A stretch of 64,000 nt of DNA, taken from the NCBI GenBank assembly GCA_015065605.1, contig SVPZ01000006.1, positions 20,066 to 84,065 of the forward strand. Direction: 5' to 3'. The notes under the pieces were generated by a model. It was not told the DNA's origin. It ran no database searches and saw nothing but the letters and a program-made list of their open reading frames with translations. This DNA is from Oscillospiraceae bacterium. GTDB lineage: Bacteria > Bacillota > Clostridia > Oscillospirales > Acutalibacteraceae. Positions 8,375 to 17,782 of the stretch are shown here, piece by piece. Position 1 is the first letter of the stretch, and each line of letters begins with the position of its first letter. Both the position numbers and the translations under genes were made by a program.

Positions 8375-9238
8375 ATGATTACTGAAATCGGCGAAATAAG
8401 TGGAACTCATAATTCTTATTTTAAAATGTGGTGTTCCTCGGTAGAGCCAATGAAAAGGGAACTTATTAATCATCGCCATCCCGATTTCGAAATTGCACTT
8501 ATTGAAAAGGGAAGCGGAGTATATGTCACTACTGATGGCGAAAAGCGTTTTTCGGCGGGGGACGTATTCGTGTTTTCGGGAAATGAACTTCATTATATAA
8601 CCGAAACGGGAAATGATGGACTAATTATTAAAAATATGCATTTTAACAGTCGCTTTCTTTCTGCCTCTTGCGGACTTATAAATAAATATCCATATATTTG
8701 CTTTAATAGGTCTGATTTGTTTAATTGTAGGATAACAAAAAGTAATGCCGAAAACATTACGCATTATATATGTAATATAGAAAATGAACTTTCAAAAAGG
8801 GAAAGTGAGTATGAAATAAAGGTAAGGCTTTTAATAGAGCAAATTTTTATTGAACTTATAAGGCAACATAATTTTTTGCCTGAAAGAACCAAAAATATAG
8901 ATAACACTCTGTCTAAAATTACCGATGCTATGCAGTATATTGATTTTCATTATAAAGAGCAAATTACTTTAAAGGAAATTTCAGATTATATCGGTACTAC
9001 GCCGAATTATTTGTCTTTTGCTTTTAAAAAACAGTTAAATATGAAAATATGGGATTACGTGACGTTAAAACGAATTGAAGAAGCAAAGGAAAAGATAAGT
9101 AGTGAAAAATCACAAAATATTTTAAATATAGCGCTTGACTGCGGATTTAATAATACCGCTAACTTTAACAGAGCCTTTCGCACCGTTACGGGAAAAACTC
9201 CGAGTGAATATCGGAATAATAAAGAAATAATAAAATAA
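8375..9238 (+). CDS. AraC-family regulator with N-terminal cupin
   Basis: A 287-residue regulator. The cupin part includes INHRHPDFEIALIEKGSG and a GDVFVFSGNELHY loop. The C-terminal DNA-binding domain has LKEISDYIGTTPNYLSFAFKK and ILNIALDCGFNNTANFNRAF followed by TGKTPSEYR, the AraC C-terminal signature. GAGGTG lies just upstream of the ATG. It is divergent from the enolase-superfamily/GH10 operon and most likely regulates it. Confidence 0.9.
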   Translation: MITEIGEISGTHNSYFKMWCSSVEPMKRELINHRHPDFEIALIEKGSGVYVTTDGEKRFSAGDVFVFSGNELHYITETGNDGLIIKNMHFNSRFLSASCGLINKYPYICFNRSDLFNCRITKSNAENITHYICNIENELSKRESEYEIKVRLLIEQIFIELIRQHNFLPERTKNIDNTLSKITDAMQYIDFHYKEQITLKEISDYIGTTPNYLSFAFKKQLNMKIWDYVTLKRIEEAKEKISSEKSQNILNIALDCGFNNTANFNRAFRTVTGKTPSEYRNNKEIIK

Positions 9239-9239
9239 T

Positions 9240-9272
9240 AAACAGTGCAGGTGGGCTGCACTGTTTTATTTA
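9240..9272. terminator. Intrinsic terminator between convergent genes
   Basis: Stem AAACAGTGCAG/CTGCACTGTTT followed by a T-rich tail, between the AraC gene and the convergent large secreted protein gene. Confidence 0.85.
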
Positions 9273-9280
9273 GAGGAATA

Positions 9281-12200
9281 TTAATCTGTGGACTTGCCGT
9301 AGGTGGCGGATGCAACTATATTGCGAACCATACCCTGATTTCCGTTTACGTTATTGAGTTTGCCCGAAATGTCCGAGCGATTAATTCCACGGTATTCCAT
9401 AAGTTCGGTTATGGAGCAGAAGCGGTACCCTGCATCGTAGAAAGCATCAAAGGTTTCCACCATAGCATTATAGGTATCATTAGACCAAACGTGACCGAGA
9501 ATTACGTCACCGTCTATCCAAGTGCCTATACCGTTTTGCATATTCTTAAGGCGAGCAGTATAGTCCTTTGTTCCGTCCCAGTCATAAGTGTTTTGGGAAA
9601 GCCATATTATAGGCATATTTTCCTCTTCGCAAATTTTGAAAACATTGTCGGTTGTTCTGATTTGAGGAGGTCTGTAGAGAACAACCTCATAGGGAGTTAT
9701 TCCGTCGGCCATAGTTAAATTAGACTCCAGCATATTATTAAAATCGGAAATCTGATATTTAAGTTGGGCGTAGGTAAGCTCAGTGTAGCTATTACCCGAA
9801 CCACTCCATGCATCAGCATGTGTCATACTGTGGTTGCCTATATCCCAACCGTTGTTTATTGCATACTGTAATGTGTTATAACCTCTTTCATTACAGCTTG
9901 TTCCCGTTACAAAAAAGGTTGCAGAGCCTTTATACTTTTTGAAAAGATCTACAAATTTTGTATCGTTAGCATTGGGACCATCATCAAATGTGAATGCAAG
10001 CAGCTTATAGTCTTCGGGGTGTGTCTTCCAAGTATCAAGATAAAGCCTGAATTGCGTATGCACCTTTGTTGTTCCGTCTTCTTTGGTTTCAATTTGGTTT
10101 ATATACGAATGTACGGGTAAATCGTTATAATCTACTCCTTTATAATAAAGAAGTTCCGACATAGAGCAAAAGCGATAGCCCTGATCGTAAAGCTCAGGTA
10201 AAAGAACCTTTAACGCTTCGGGGGTTAAACGGCTAACATTGGAAGAATGACCGATAATTACCGCACCGTCCGGTAGATTTGCGTTTCTGATTGTTTCGAT
10301 AATGGATTCTGTTGTTGCCGTGCCGCCCGAATAATCCGGTCCAAGACTCGTATGGTAGCCTATTGCCGGCATATTGAGTTTTTCCAAACGATCGTAAATC
10401 CGTTCGCTGTAGGCATAGCCACCGCCACGGAAAAACTTAGGTGTAATTCCTGTTAGTTCTTCTATTAACTGATTATTACCGTCGATTTCTTTGGTAAAAT
10501 CTTCTTCGCTCATATTATCCATATTGGCGGCTGTTTGGTGAGAATAGGAATGACTTGCAAGCTCGCTACCCTTGGAAGCAATGTATTTTGCAATATCTGC
10601 TCCGCCCTGTTTGATAAGATTTTCACCTATCAGGAAGAAGGTGGCAGCGCCGTTGTTTTCTGCGAATAAATCTGCAATTTCTGCCGATACTGAAGGCGCA
10701 TAAGTGTCGGGTCCATCGTCAAAGGTGAAAGCTATAAGCTTGTAGTCCTGTGGGTGGGTACGCCAGTCTTCTTCTTCGGGACCAAGTGCTCCCATTCCCG
10801 CAAGGTATAATTTTAGTGCCGCTAAATCTGTGGTGTCGATTTTTCCGTTGTCATCACAGTCCGCACCGACACTTACTTCACTATAGCCTGCAAGACCCAG
10901 CTTTAAGGCGGCAAGGTCGCTTGTATCTATTGTTGAGTTTTCATCACAGTCGCCGTACTTGACCCACTTGGCGTAATAGGTTGTATTTTCCATATATATA
11001 GTCCCTTCAGCAGTTTTTTTGAAAGCTTCGTCGGTAAACCAACCTGCTAATATACAACCGTCTTTAAAGGCAGTAATAGGCTCAAAAACACAACCTTCCT
11101 TTACGCTTATAACAGTAGAGAACTGATTTACAGAATCATATTTATATGGTCTGCCGCCATTATATTCTATATTGCAAGACACCTGTTTGTAGCCTTCAAT
11201 GGTAATAGATTCCACTAAAATCTTATTTGTAGAAATAACTTTGCCTGTATCGGCATCAATATTACAAGCACCTATATTGAAGTGAATGCCTGCAACGGCA
11301 AAATTGTTTGCCAAAAAACCTTCCGGTACTGTGAAGGAAGAACTGTATTCAACGTAACCGTCGGTGGTTTCTTTTATGTTAACAGTATTCCCGCCGGTAA
11401 CAAAACTGTCGTTAGCCAAATTGCCTGCTGACGCTTTAGAGAAGGGAATACCAAAACCGGATTGTATAAGTATATTAGAACTAACGCTTGGAATTTTATA
11501 CTTCATTTTTACTGTATAAGTATAACCCTCTGCTACGTGAAATGCTTGACCGTTTTCATCCCTGATAACGTATATTGTTGCTTGTCCCCAAGAACTGTAT
11601 TTAAGGGTATCCTTATTTTGCGAATATGAATTTGTGCCTGTAGTTACCATTAAATTTCCGTTTTCGTTGGATTTTGGCGCATATCCGTGGGAAGTAATGT
11701 ATCCTTGGTAATTTTCGGTATATGTGTTGGGAATGCCAACGGTTTTGTCAGCCGTACTATCGTAATTTTCAAAGCTTACGTTAAGTTTATTAGGGTAAGA
11801 CTTAAATCCTGCGTAAAGGGCGGAAGTATCGCCAAGCGAAGCTTTTCCGTCATAAATTTTTGTGCACTCTTGGTCATAGTACCAACCTGCAAAATACATA
11901 CCCTTAGGAGCAGACGGAAGAATTATATCGTTATTTTTTATATAACCGTTTTGAAGTATAACAGTAGTTAACTTTTCTTCACTGTTATAAAGAGTGGTAG
12001 TAGCAACATAATCATCTGAAATAATTTCAAGGTTTGTAATATAATAATCGCTGAAAAGCTGGTAATATGGGTTGCCGTTTGAATCGGTAGCGGTCACCAT
12101 AGCATCTTCATTTTCACCGGGGGTGTAAAAAGTTGAACTGCCTGAAAACTCAATAGCGAAAAAGTTATTATATGTAACACCGTTTCGCTCATAGGTGCCG

Positions 12201-12928
12201 TCGGAGTTGACCGTTACTCCGAGTCTTTCCATTTCCTCATTACTTTTAATAGTAAGCGTTTTGTTGAAATTTATGGTATAGCCTGTTGTATGTTCATAGG
12301 TATTCTGTCCTACATCAGCAGTAAACGTGCTTCCGCTTTTTTTGAAAGCAGGAAGTTTTGTATGGCTGTTATTATAAACCCAGTCAAAATACATCCATTG
12401 GTTTGAAGAGGTGCCGGGACCATAAAGAGAACGCTGACCGTAGGCTTTGGCAGAGGTATCGTCCTTAACGTAGCTTATTACATTTTCGCTGTTGGTTGCC
12501 GATGCCTTTACTCCGTTAATGTCAGAGTAAGGGGTAAAAAGGCACCTTGACCACCTTGCGGAAGAACGCTTAACCACCATAGTAAAGTTAACTGTGTAGC
12601 TTTTGCCTGTTTCCATAACAAAGGGTGTTCCGTCACTTTTAAGCGGTACAAGGGTAGTCATACCGCTTGTTTTAACCCTTAAAGCGTCATTGCCGTTAAT
12701 TGTGGCGTGAGTAACCTCGGTGCTTGAGTCACTGGCTAAAGGTATATAAGAAACACTTTTGTATCCCTTTCGGGTATTTACCGTATAATCGGTGAAAATG
12801 ACGTTCTTTGAAAAATCAAATTTGTAGTAAGAACCGTAATTTACTTCGCTTTCGGTAGCGCTTGACGGAATGATATAAGCGGAAAAAAGCAAAATAATGC
12901 TCATTAAAACAGATAAACACTTTTTCAT
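9281..12928 (-). CDS. Secreted multidomain protein: InlB-type repeats, dockerin, two NodB deacetylase domains
   Basis: A 1215-residue exported protein. Residues 1-24 are a signal peptide (KKCLSVLMSIILLFSAY, ending SSA). Residues ~25-640 hold two beta-rich carbohydrate-binding-like regions, each followed by an InlB/Listeria-Bacteroides repeat (AGWYYDQECTKIYDG and AGWFTDEAFKKTAEG). Residues ~660-712 are a type I dockerin with two calcium loops (DCDENSTIDTSDLAALK, DCDDNGKIDTTDLAALK). Two polysaccharide deacetylase (CE4) domains follow, starting AFTFDDGP near 738 and 980, with HSYSH and HSMTH metal motifs. The second domain keeps RPPQ; the first has RGGGYAY instead of the usual R-x-P-Y. It probably deacetylates xylan or peptidoglycan-type sugars outside the cell. 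AGGAGGT precedes the start. A dockerin between domains rather than at the C-terminus is unusual. Confidence 0.9.
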   Translation of the reverse strand: MKKCLSVLMSIILLFSAYIIPSSATESEVNYGSYYKFDFSKNVIFTDYTVNTRKGYKSVSYIPLASDSSTEVTHATINGNDALRVKTSGMTTLVPLKSDGTPFVMETGKSYTVNFTMVVKRSSARWSRCLFTPYSDINGVKASATNSENVISYVKDDTSAKAYGQRSLYGPGTSSNQWMYFDWVYNNSHTKLPAFKKSGSTFTADVGQNTYEHTTGYTINFNKTLTIKSNEEMERLGVTVNSDGTYERNGVTYNNFFAIEFSGSSTFYTPGENEDAMVTATDSNGNPYYQLFSDYYITNLEIISDDYVATTTLYNSEEKLTTVILQNGYIKNNDIILPSAPKGMYFAGWYYDQECTKIYDGKASLGDTSALYAGFKSYPNKLNVSFENYDSTADKTVGIPNTYTENYQGYITSHGYAPKSNENGNLMVTTGTNSYSQNKDTLKYSSWGQATIYVIRDENGQAFHVAEGYTYTVKMKYKIPSVSSNILIQSGFGIPFSKASAGNLANDSFVTGGNTVNIKETTDGYVEYSSSFTVPEGFLANNFAVAGIHFNIGACNIDADTGKVISTNKILVESITIEGYKQVSCNIEYNGGRPYKYDSVNQFSTVISVKEGCVFEPITAFKDGCILAGWFTDEAFKKTAEGTIYMENTTYYAKWVKYGDCDENSTIDTSDLAALKLGLAGYSEVSVGADCDDNGKIDTTDLAALKLYLAGMGALGPEEEDWRTHPQDYKLIAFTFDDGPDTYAPSVSAEIADLFAENNGAATFFLIGENLIKQGGADIAKYIASKGSELASHSYSHQTAANMDNMSEEDFTKEIDGNNQLIEELTGITPKFFRGGGYAYSERIYDRLEKLNMPAIGYHTSLGPDYSGGTATTESIIETIRNANLPDGAVIIGHSSNVSRLTPEALKVLLPELYDQGYRFCSMSELLYYKGVDYNDLPVHSYINQIETKEDGTTKVHTQFRLYLDTWKTHPEDYKLLAFTFDDGPNANDTKFVDLFKKYKGSATFFVTGTSCNERGYNTLQYAINNGWDIGNHSMTHADAWSGSGNSYTELTYAQLKYQISDFNNMLESNLTMADGITPYEVVLYRPPQIRTTDNVFKICEEENMPIIWLSQNTYDWDGTKDYTARLKNMQNGIGTWIDGDVILGHVWSNDTYNAMVETFDAFYDAGYRFCSITELMEYRGINRSDISGKLNNVNGNQGMVRNIVASATYGKSTD

Positions 12929-13011
12929 AAAATACCTCCTAATTGACTGTAATCCGCAAATACATAGACAAAAGTTTTTCTATATATTCCGAATCACATA
13001 TTTGCGTTAAT

Positions 13012-13914
13012 TTAATTTCCATATCTTTTTAAAATATAATATTTTAATAACTTGACCGCAAATTCTGCCGTTTGAATTTGAAAATCTTTTCCAAAGAAAT
13101 CAAGAGCAAGTTCCATATTATAAACACCGGAATAACCAATCTCATCTAATGCATTAAAGACATCATTCCAATCAATAACACCGGTCATAGGTATCTTATG
13201 TTGATCAGTTAAAGTGTCATTATCATTTAAATGTAAGACTGTAACCTCACTCCCCAACTCTCTTATTACATCAGCGGGAGTCGGGTTATTGTAGCGCATT
13301 GCTTTGTTAGAATGACCTGTATCAACACAAATTGTGAAATGGTCTTTGAAATCGTCTAATGATTTAATATCTGAATAGACTTTCTTGAATTCTGCTATAT
13401 TCCCAAAAAAATCACACGCATTAAACCTTACTGCATCTCCAAATGTTTCGGTTGCAATTTTTACACCATATCTTTTGGCATAAGGAATAGTTCTGGAAAA
13501 CATATCATAACTAAGTTTATACATAAGTTGTGGGTCAGGAGTCGGGCCTAAATGGATAGATGTGGCATTATGAACTACACAAACAGGACATTTTAATGCA
13601 CCGGTGGCAAGCAAATCGAGTCTAATATTTTCAACTAAAGCATCGTCTTCATCTTTTATGTTTTTAAAACCGGTAACCTGACCGTGTGTTTGACTCACTT
13701 CTAAACCTAAACTTCTTGCATATTCTCCAAGTTTTTCATAATAATCAAAAACATAGTCATCGCCTTTAGAATACACAGAATTAACATTACGATAATCTTG
13801 AGGATCTAAGTTTAAATCAATTGTGTCCGCACCGATTTCTGATGCTATTTCTATTGCTCGTTTATCACCATACGTTGCTTGTAAAGTTACTAACGATATT
13901 CCAACTTTATGCAT
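13012..13914 (-). CDS. Sugar phosphate isomerase/epimerase family protein (xylose isomerase-like TIM barrel)
   Basis: A 300-residue protein of the AP endonuclease 2/xylose-isomerase-like TIM-barrel group. Supporting motifs are the N-terminal KVGISLVTLQ, ETFGDAVRF (Glu ligand) in the middle, CVDTGHSNKA (Asp and His ligands), LHLNDND, and a late YNMELALDFFGK (Glu). Members isomerize or epimerize sugars, inosose or hydroxypyruvate; the substrate is unknown. I chose ATG 13914 because AGGAG lies 10 bases upstream; a GTG three codons earlier is too close to it. It follows the MGH1-like glycosidase by 47 bases in the same direction, so the two are likely co-transcribed. Confidence 0.8.
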   Translation of the reverse strand: MHKVGISLVTLQATYGDKRAIEIASEIGADTIDLNLDPQDYRNVNSVYSKGDDYVFDYYEKLGEYARSLGLEVSQTHGQVTGFKNIKDEDDALVENIRLDLLATGALKCPVCVVHNATSIHLGPTPDPQLMYKLSYDMFSRTIPYAKRYGVKIATETFGDAVRFNACDFFGNIAEFKKVYSDIKSLDDFKDHFTICVDTGHSNKAMRYNNPTPADVIRELGSEVTVLHLNDNDTLTDQHKIPMTGVIDWNDVFNALDEIGYSGVYNMELALDFFGKDFQIQTAEFAVKLLKYYILKRYGN

Positions 13915-13961
13915 TACTAACACGCTCCTGTTTTTTTACACAATATTTCAAAAATTAATCA

Positions 13962-15110
13962 TTATTGTCTATTAAAATTAAGTATAAATTCAATAATAAA
14001 TGCGCTGCTCCAACTAAAATGGTCACAGCAGAGTCCTTTTCCTGTCAAGGAGTCGTAATTTTCATAGATCCCTTCCTTTTGTGCGTCACACATTTCGAGG
14101 ATGTTCTCTTTTATTTGATTTGCAACGTCGCAGTTATAGTTTTTAAGTCCTTTTGCGGCAAAGTAAGCAACGTTTAGCCAAGTGGGGCCTCGCCAATAGT
14201 CAGTGGAATAGGCGGGATGGTCGTATGTTACGGTTGGCATTTTACTCTTAAAACGGGTCTGGGCTATCAATGCCATGTCTTCTGCTTGCTCACTGGAAGC
14301 AATTTCGATAAATAGGGGCATAAAGGAAGCCGGAGTCAAAACTTCTGAATTCTTTTTCGTGAATTTATTTACATCGGAAAAAAATCCATTTTCCTTGTTC
14401 CACATATACTTTTTTATGAGCTCTGTCAGTTCTTTTTCCCTTAAACTCCATTTTGCTTTATCATCATCCAGTTTAAGTTCGTTTGCAATAAAAGCCATTG
14501 ACCGATAGAATAAAACCATAAAACAGTTTAGGTCAACAGGCCAAAGATCAGTTATTTCGTTATCAAAGCGAGGGGAATTATCCCACCCCGATTCGTATTT
14601 AACACGCGTAATATAATCCGGAGCTTCTTTGTTGTCTGCATCGTAGTGAAATAAACCTTGGTAAAAGCGTTGTTCTTTCCAGAATCTCTCATTTAAGGTA
14701 AGATGCGGATATACTTCCTTTAAAAACTTAATATCCTTATCTCTTTTATATATTTGTTCTACTGCATAGGGAAAAACAGGTGGTTTTGTAAAGGTGTCCA
14801 CAATATCACCGTTTTCCCAAATTACGTCGGGTAGAAGTCCATCATTACGCTGAAATTTCAGGAAACCGATAATATTTTCCTTTGCAAGCTTTGTATCAAA
14901 GTGTGAAACACCAATAGCATGAAAAGCGCTGTCCCAATTCCAAATTCCTGTAAAATTTCTTTTTCCTGGGGAAATACATCTGTATGGCGACCATAAATAG
15001 CCTTCAGTTTCATAAATATTTGCCATTAAAGTATCGTAAGATCTTATTAACAGGTCACAATCTCTTTGGTTTTGCGCCTTTGCAAATTTGATCCATTCTT
15101 CTCTATTCAC
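13962..15110 (-). CDS. MGH1-like/GH63-type (alpha/alpha)6 glycoside hydrolase
   Basis: A 382-residue cytoplasmic protein with an (alpha/alpha)6-barrel glycosidase pattern: GIWNWDSAFHAIG near residue 60, YESGWDNSPRF near 170, YSTDYWRGPTWLN near 310 and DHFSWSSAFIIEF at the end. These are shared by the mannosylglycerate hydrolase-like, GH63 and trehalase relatives. The substrate is not clear; alpha-linked disaccharides or glycosyl-glycerates are the usual options. The start is probably GTG 15110, with GAGGTG just before it; an upstream TTG overlaps that site. It heads an operon with the TIM-barrel isomerase and is divergent from an AraC regulator. Confidence 0.8.
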   Translation of the reverse strand: MNREEWIKFAKAQNQRDCDLLIRSYDTLMANIYETEGYLWSPYRCISPGKRNFTGIWNWDSAFHAIGVSHFDTKLAKENIIGFLKFQRNDGLLPDVIWENGDIVDTFTKPPVFPYAVEQIYKRDKDIKFLKEVYPHLTLNERFWKEQRFYQGLFHYDADNKEAPDYITRVKYESGWDNSPRFDNEITDLWPVDLNCFMVLFYRSMAFIANELKLDDDKAKWSLREKELTELIKKYMWNKENGFFSDVNKFTKKNSEVLTPASFMPLFIEIASSEQAEDMALIAQTRFKSKMPTVTYDHPAYSTDYWRGPTWLNVAYFAAKGLKNYNCDVANQIKENILEMCDAQKEGIYENYDSLTGKGLCCDHFSWSSAFIIEFILNFNRQ

Positions 15111-15160
15111 AACGCACCTCAATTTATATACTTTTGTATAATCATAACATAAAAAAGATA

Positions 15161-15189
15161 TTGAAACAATGGAATGAAGATGTTATAAT
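15161..15189 (+). promoter_or_regulatory. Sigma-A promoter of the AraC gene at 15219
   Basis: TTGAAA at 15161-15166 and TATAAT at 15184-15189 with a 17-base gap. The predicted transcript start near 15196 leaves no leader for an ATG at 15198, which supports the ATG at 15219 as the real start. Confidence 0.7.
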
Positions 15190-15218
15190 ATGGATAAATG
15201 TTGAATGGAGCAGGTACT

Positions 15219-16055
15219 ATGTTTTTTTCGGAATTTTTTGATATTGAGTTTCCAAAGAAATATTGCATATCATCAAAAGTGCTTTTGGATGATATTTGTG
15301 CAGTTGAAATCGGATACAACCGTACTCCGAAAGGTCTTTTTCAAATTATGAAAAGGGACAGGTTTATACTGCACTATGTTGTAAGTGGTTGCGGAACGTT
15401 CTGTAACGAAAATTTTAAGGAAAATAACTGTTATATAGTTGTGCCGAATGAACAGGAAACCATTCGCGCCGATGAACAAAATCCATATGAAACGTATTGG
15501 ATTGCTTTTAAGGGACCGAAGGCAGCGCAGATTATAAAAAAATGCAATATTCCGTGTACCAACAGCGTTTTTGAATTTAACAGAACCAAAGAATGTGCAG
15601 AAGTTCTTCGGGAAGCGCTTGAATTGTTGCAAGATGCCAAAGAATACGAGGAATCTGCCATAATGAATTCAGTGCTTTTTAAAATTTTTGCAATTCACTT
15701 TTCTGAAACAACGGTAGTCGATTCCCAAATCGGTCCTGCACGAATAATTGCGGAATTTATAAACGAAAATTATTTCAGAAACATTTCTATTAATTATCTT
15801 GCGAAAAGCTTTAATTTTAACAGAAGCTATATTTATATGCTTTTTAAAAAAGAGTTTGGAATTTCACCGCAAGAATACATATTAAATAAGCGTATAGAAA
15901 AAGCCAAAGAATTGCTTTCTGACAGAAATCGTTTACGTATATGTGAGGTCGCTTTTGCGGTAGGCTATAGTGATCCTCTGTATTTTTCCAGACTGTTTAA
16001 AAAAGCAACAGGCGTCTCTCCTTTGAAATTCGCAAAAAACAACCAACCGCTTTAG
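15219..16055 (+). CDS. AraC-family regulator
   Basis: A 278-residue regulator with an AraC-type sensing domain (LHYVVSGCGTF, then YIVVPNEQETIRAD and YWIAFKGP) and a C-terminal double helix-turn-helix (INYLAKSFNFNRSYIYMLFK, then ICEVAFAVGYSDPLYFSRLF and TGVSPLKF). The ATG at 15219 has GGAGCAGGT upstream. It is divergent from the MGH1-like glycosidase/TIM-barrel operon, its likely target. Its stop codon lies inside the following terminator stem. Confidence 0.88.
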   Translation: MFFSEFFDIEFPKKYCISSKVLLDDICAVEIGYNRTPKGLFQIMKRDRFILHYVVSGCGTFCNENFKENNCYIVVPNEQETIRADEQNPYETYWIAFKGPKAAQIIKKCNIPCTNSVFEFNRTKECAEVLREALELLQDAKEYEESAIMNSVLFKIFAIHFSETTVVDSQIGPARIIAEFINENYFRNISINYLAKSFNFNRSYIYMLFKKEFGISPQEYILNKRIEKAKELLSDRNRLRICEVAFAVGYSDPLYFSRLFKKATGVSPLKFAKNNQPL

Positions 16056-16080
16056 CTACAACTAAGGCGGTTGGTTTTTT
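16041..16080. terminator. Bidirectional terminator
   Basis: Stem CCAACCGC/GCGGTTGG, extended by TTTAG/CTAA, with T6 on the + side and a T-rich tail on the minus side. It serves both the AraC gene and the end of the purine operon (fhs). Confidence 0.85.
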
Positions 16081-16102
16081 AGTGTATTTTAGTTTTTATT
16101 TA

Positions 16103-17770
16103 TTAGAACAGACCGCTGATTACGCCGTTTTCGTCAACGTCGATTTTTTCTGCGGCGGGGACTTTGGGGAGTCCGGGCATTGTCATTATATCGCCTGTAA
16201 GAGCAACTATAAAGCCTGCACCTGCGCTTACCTTAATGTTACGTACCGTAATATCAAAGCCTGTGGGAGCGCCTAGCTTGGTCATATCGTCCGAGAAGCT
16301 GTACTGAGTTTTAGCCATACATACGGGCATATTTGAGAAGCCGAGTTCGGTAAGCTTTGCAATTTCCTTTTTAGCGGCAGGAGTAAAGATTACGTTGTCA
16401 CCGCCGTAAATTTTAGTAACGATAGCGCGAATTTTTTCTTCAATGGAAAGATTATCTTCATAACAGAAGGTGAAATCGTTATCGGTTTCACAAAGACGGG
16501 CAACTTCGTTTGCAAGTTCAATACCGCCCTTAGAGCCTTCTGCGCAAACCTTGGAGCAGATAGCCTTTATACCAAGTTCGGCGCAAGAATCGATAACGAG
16601 CTGAACCTCGGCGTCGGTATCGGTGGGGAAGCGGTTAACTGCAACAACGCAGGGAAGCTTATATACGTTCTTGATATTACTTGCGTGACGCATAAGGTTG
16701 GGCATACCGGATTTAAGCGCTTCAAGGTTTTCTTCCTTAAGGTCGGTTTTTGCAACACCGCCGTTCATCTTAAGAGCGCGAATGGTAGCAACTAAAACTA
16801 CTGCGCTGGGCTTAAGACCACCGAAACGGCATTTAATGTCGAGGAACTTTTCAGCACCGAGGTCAGCGCCGAAGCCTGCTTCGGTAATTGCATAATCGCC
16901 GAGTTTCATAGCCATTTTTGTAGCTATAATGGAGTTACAACCGTGAGCGATATTAGCGAAAGGTCCGCCGTGAACGAGAGCAGGAGTGCCTTCAAGAGTC
17001 TGTACGAGGTTGGGCTTTAATGCATCTTTCAAAAGTGCGGTCATAGCGCCCTGAGCATTAAGCTGACCTGCAGTAACAGGCTTATCGTCATAGGTATAGC
17101 CAACGATAATTTTAGAAAGTCTTTCCTTTAAATCGGTGATGGAATTGGAAAGGCAGAGAACAGCCATAATTTCACTTGCAACGGTAATATCAAAACCGTC
17201 TTCTCTGGGAACGCCGTTTACCTTACCGCCAAGACCGTCGGTTACGAAACGAAGCTGACGGTCGTTCATATCAACGCATCTCTTCCACGTGATACGTCTT
17301 ACGTCAATGCCGAGAGCATTACCCTGATGGATATGGTTATCGAGCATTGCGGCAAGAAGATTATTTGCGGCGCCGATAGCGTGGAAGTCACCCGTAAAGT
17401 GAAGGTTAATGTCTTCCATAGGAACAACCTGAGCGTAACCTCCGCCTGCAGCACCGCCCTTAACACCGAAAACGGGTCCTAAGGAAGGCTCACGCAGAGC
17501 AACTACAACGTTTCTGCCGGTTGCGCGCATAGCGTCGGCAAGACCAATTGTAGTGGTAGTTTTGCCTTCGCCTGCGGGGGTGGGGTTAATAGCCGTTACA
17601 AGAATAAGTTTGCCGTTTTCACGGGACTCATCTTTAAGTAATGATAAATCAATTTTTGCCTTATATTTGCCGTACTGTTCGAGTTTCTCATCGGGAATAC
17701 CTGCGGTAGCGGCAATTTCTGTTATAGGACGAAGTTCGACTTCCTGAGCAATTTCAATATCGCTTTTCAT
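16103..17770 (-). CDS. fhs: Formate-tetrahydrofolate ligase
   Basis: A 555-residue protein, the normal family length, joining formate to tetrahydrofolate with ATP to give 10-formyl-THF. It has the P-loop-like [17 protein letters not shown] near residue 65, then [20 protein letters not shown] and [18 protein letters not shown] 17770 has AGAGGTG upstream. It is the last gene of the purine operon, right after purL. The location makes sense because PurN and AICAR transformylase both consume 10-formyl-THF, and the operon leader carries a ZTP riboswitch that responds to shortage of this cofactor. Confidence 0.97.
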   Translation of the reverse strand: MKSDIEIAQEVELRPITEIAATAGIPDEKLEQYGKYKAKIDLSLLKDESRENGKLILVTAINPTPAGEGKTTTTIGLADAMRATGRNVVVALREPSLGPVFGVKGGAAGGGYAQVVPMEDINLHFTGDFHAIGAANNLLAAMLDNHIHQGNALGIDVRRITWKRCVDMNDRQLRFVTDGLGGKVNGVPREDGFDITVASEIMAVLCLSNSITDLKERLSKIIVGYTYDDKPVTAGQLNAQGAMTALLKDALKPNLVQTLEGTPALVHGGPFANIAHGCNSIIATKMAMKLGDYAITEAGFGADLGAEKFLDIKCRFGGLKPSAVVLVATIRALKMNGGVAKTDLKEENLEALKSGMPNLMRHASNIKNVYKLPCVVAVNRFPTDTDAEVQLVIDSCAELGIKAICSKVCAEGSKGGIELANEVARLCETDNDFTFCYEDNLSIEEKIRAIVTKIYGGDNVIFTPAAKKEIAKLTELGFSNMPVCMAKTQYSFSDDMTKLGAPTGFDITVRNIKVSAGAGFIVALTGDIMTMPGLPKVPAAEKIDVDENGVISGLF

Positions 17771-17782
17771 TAAAAACACCTC

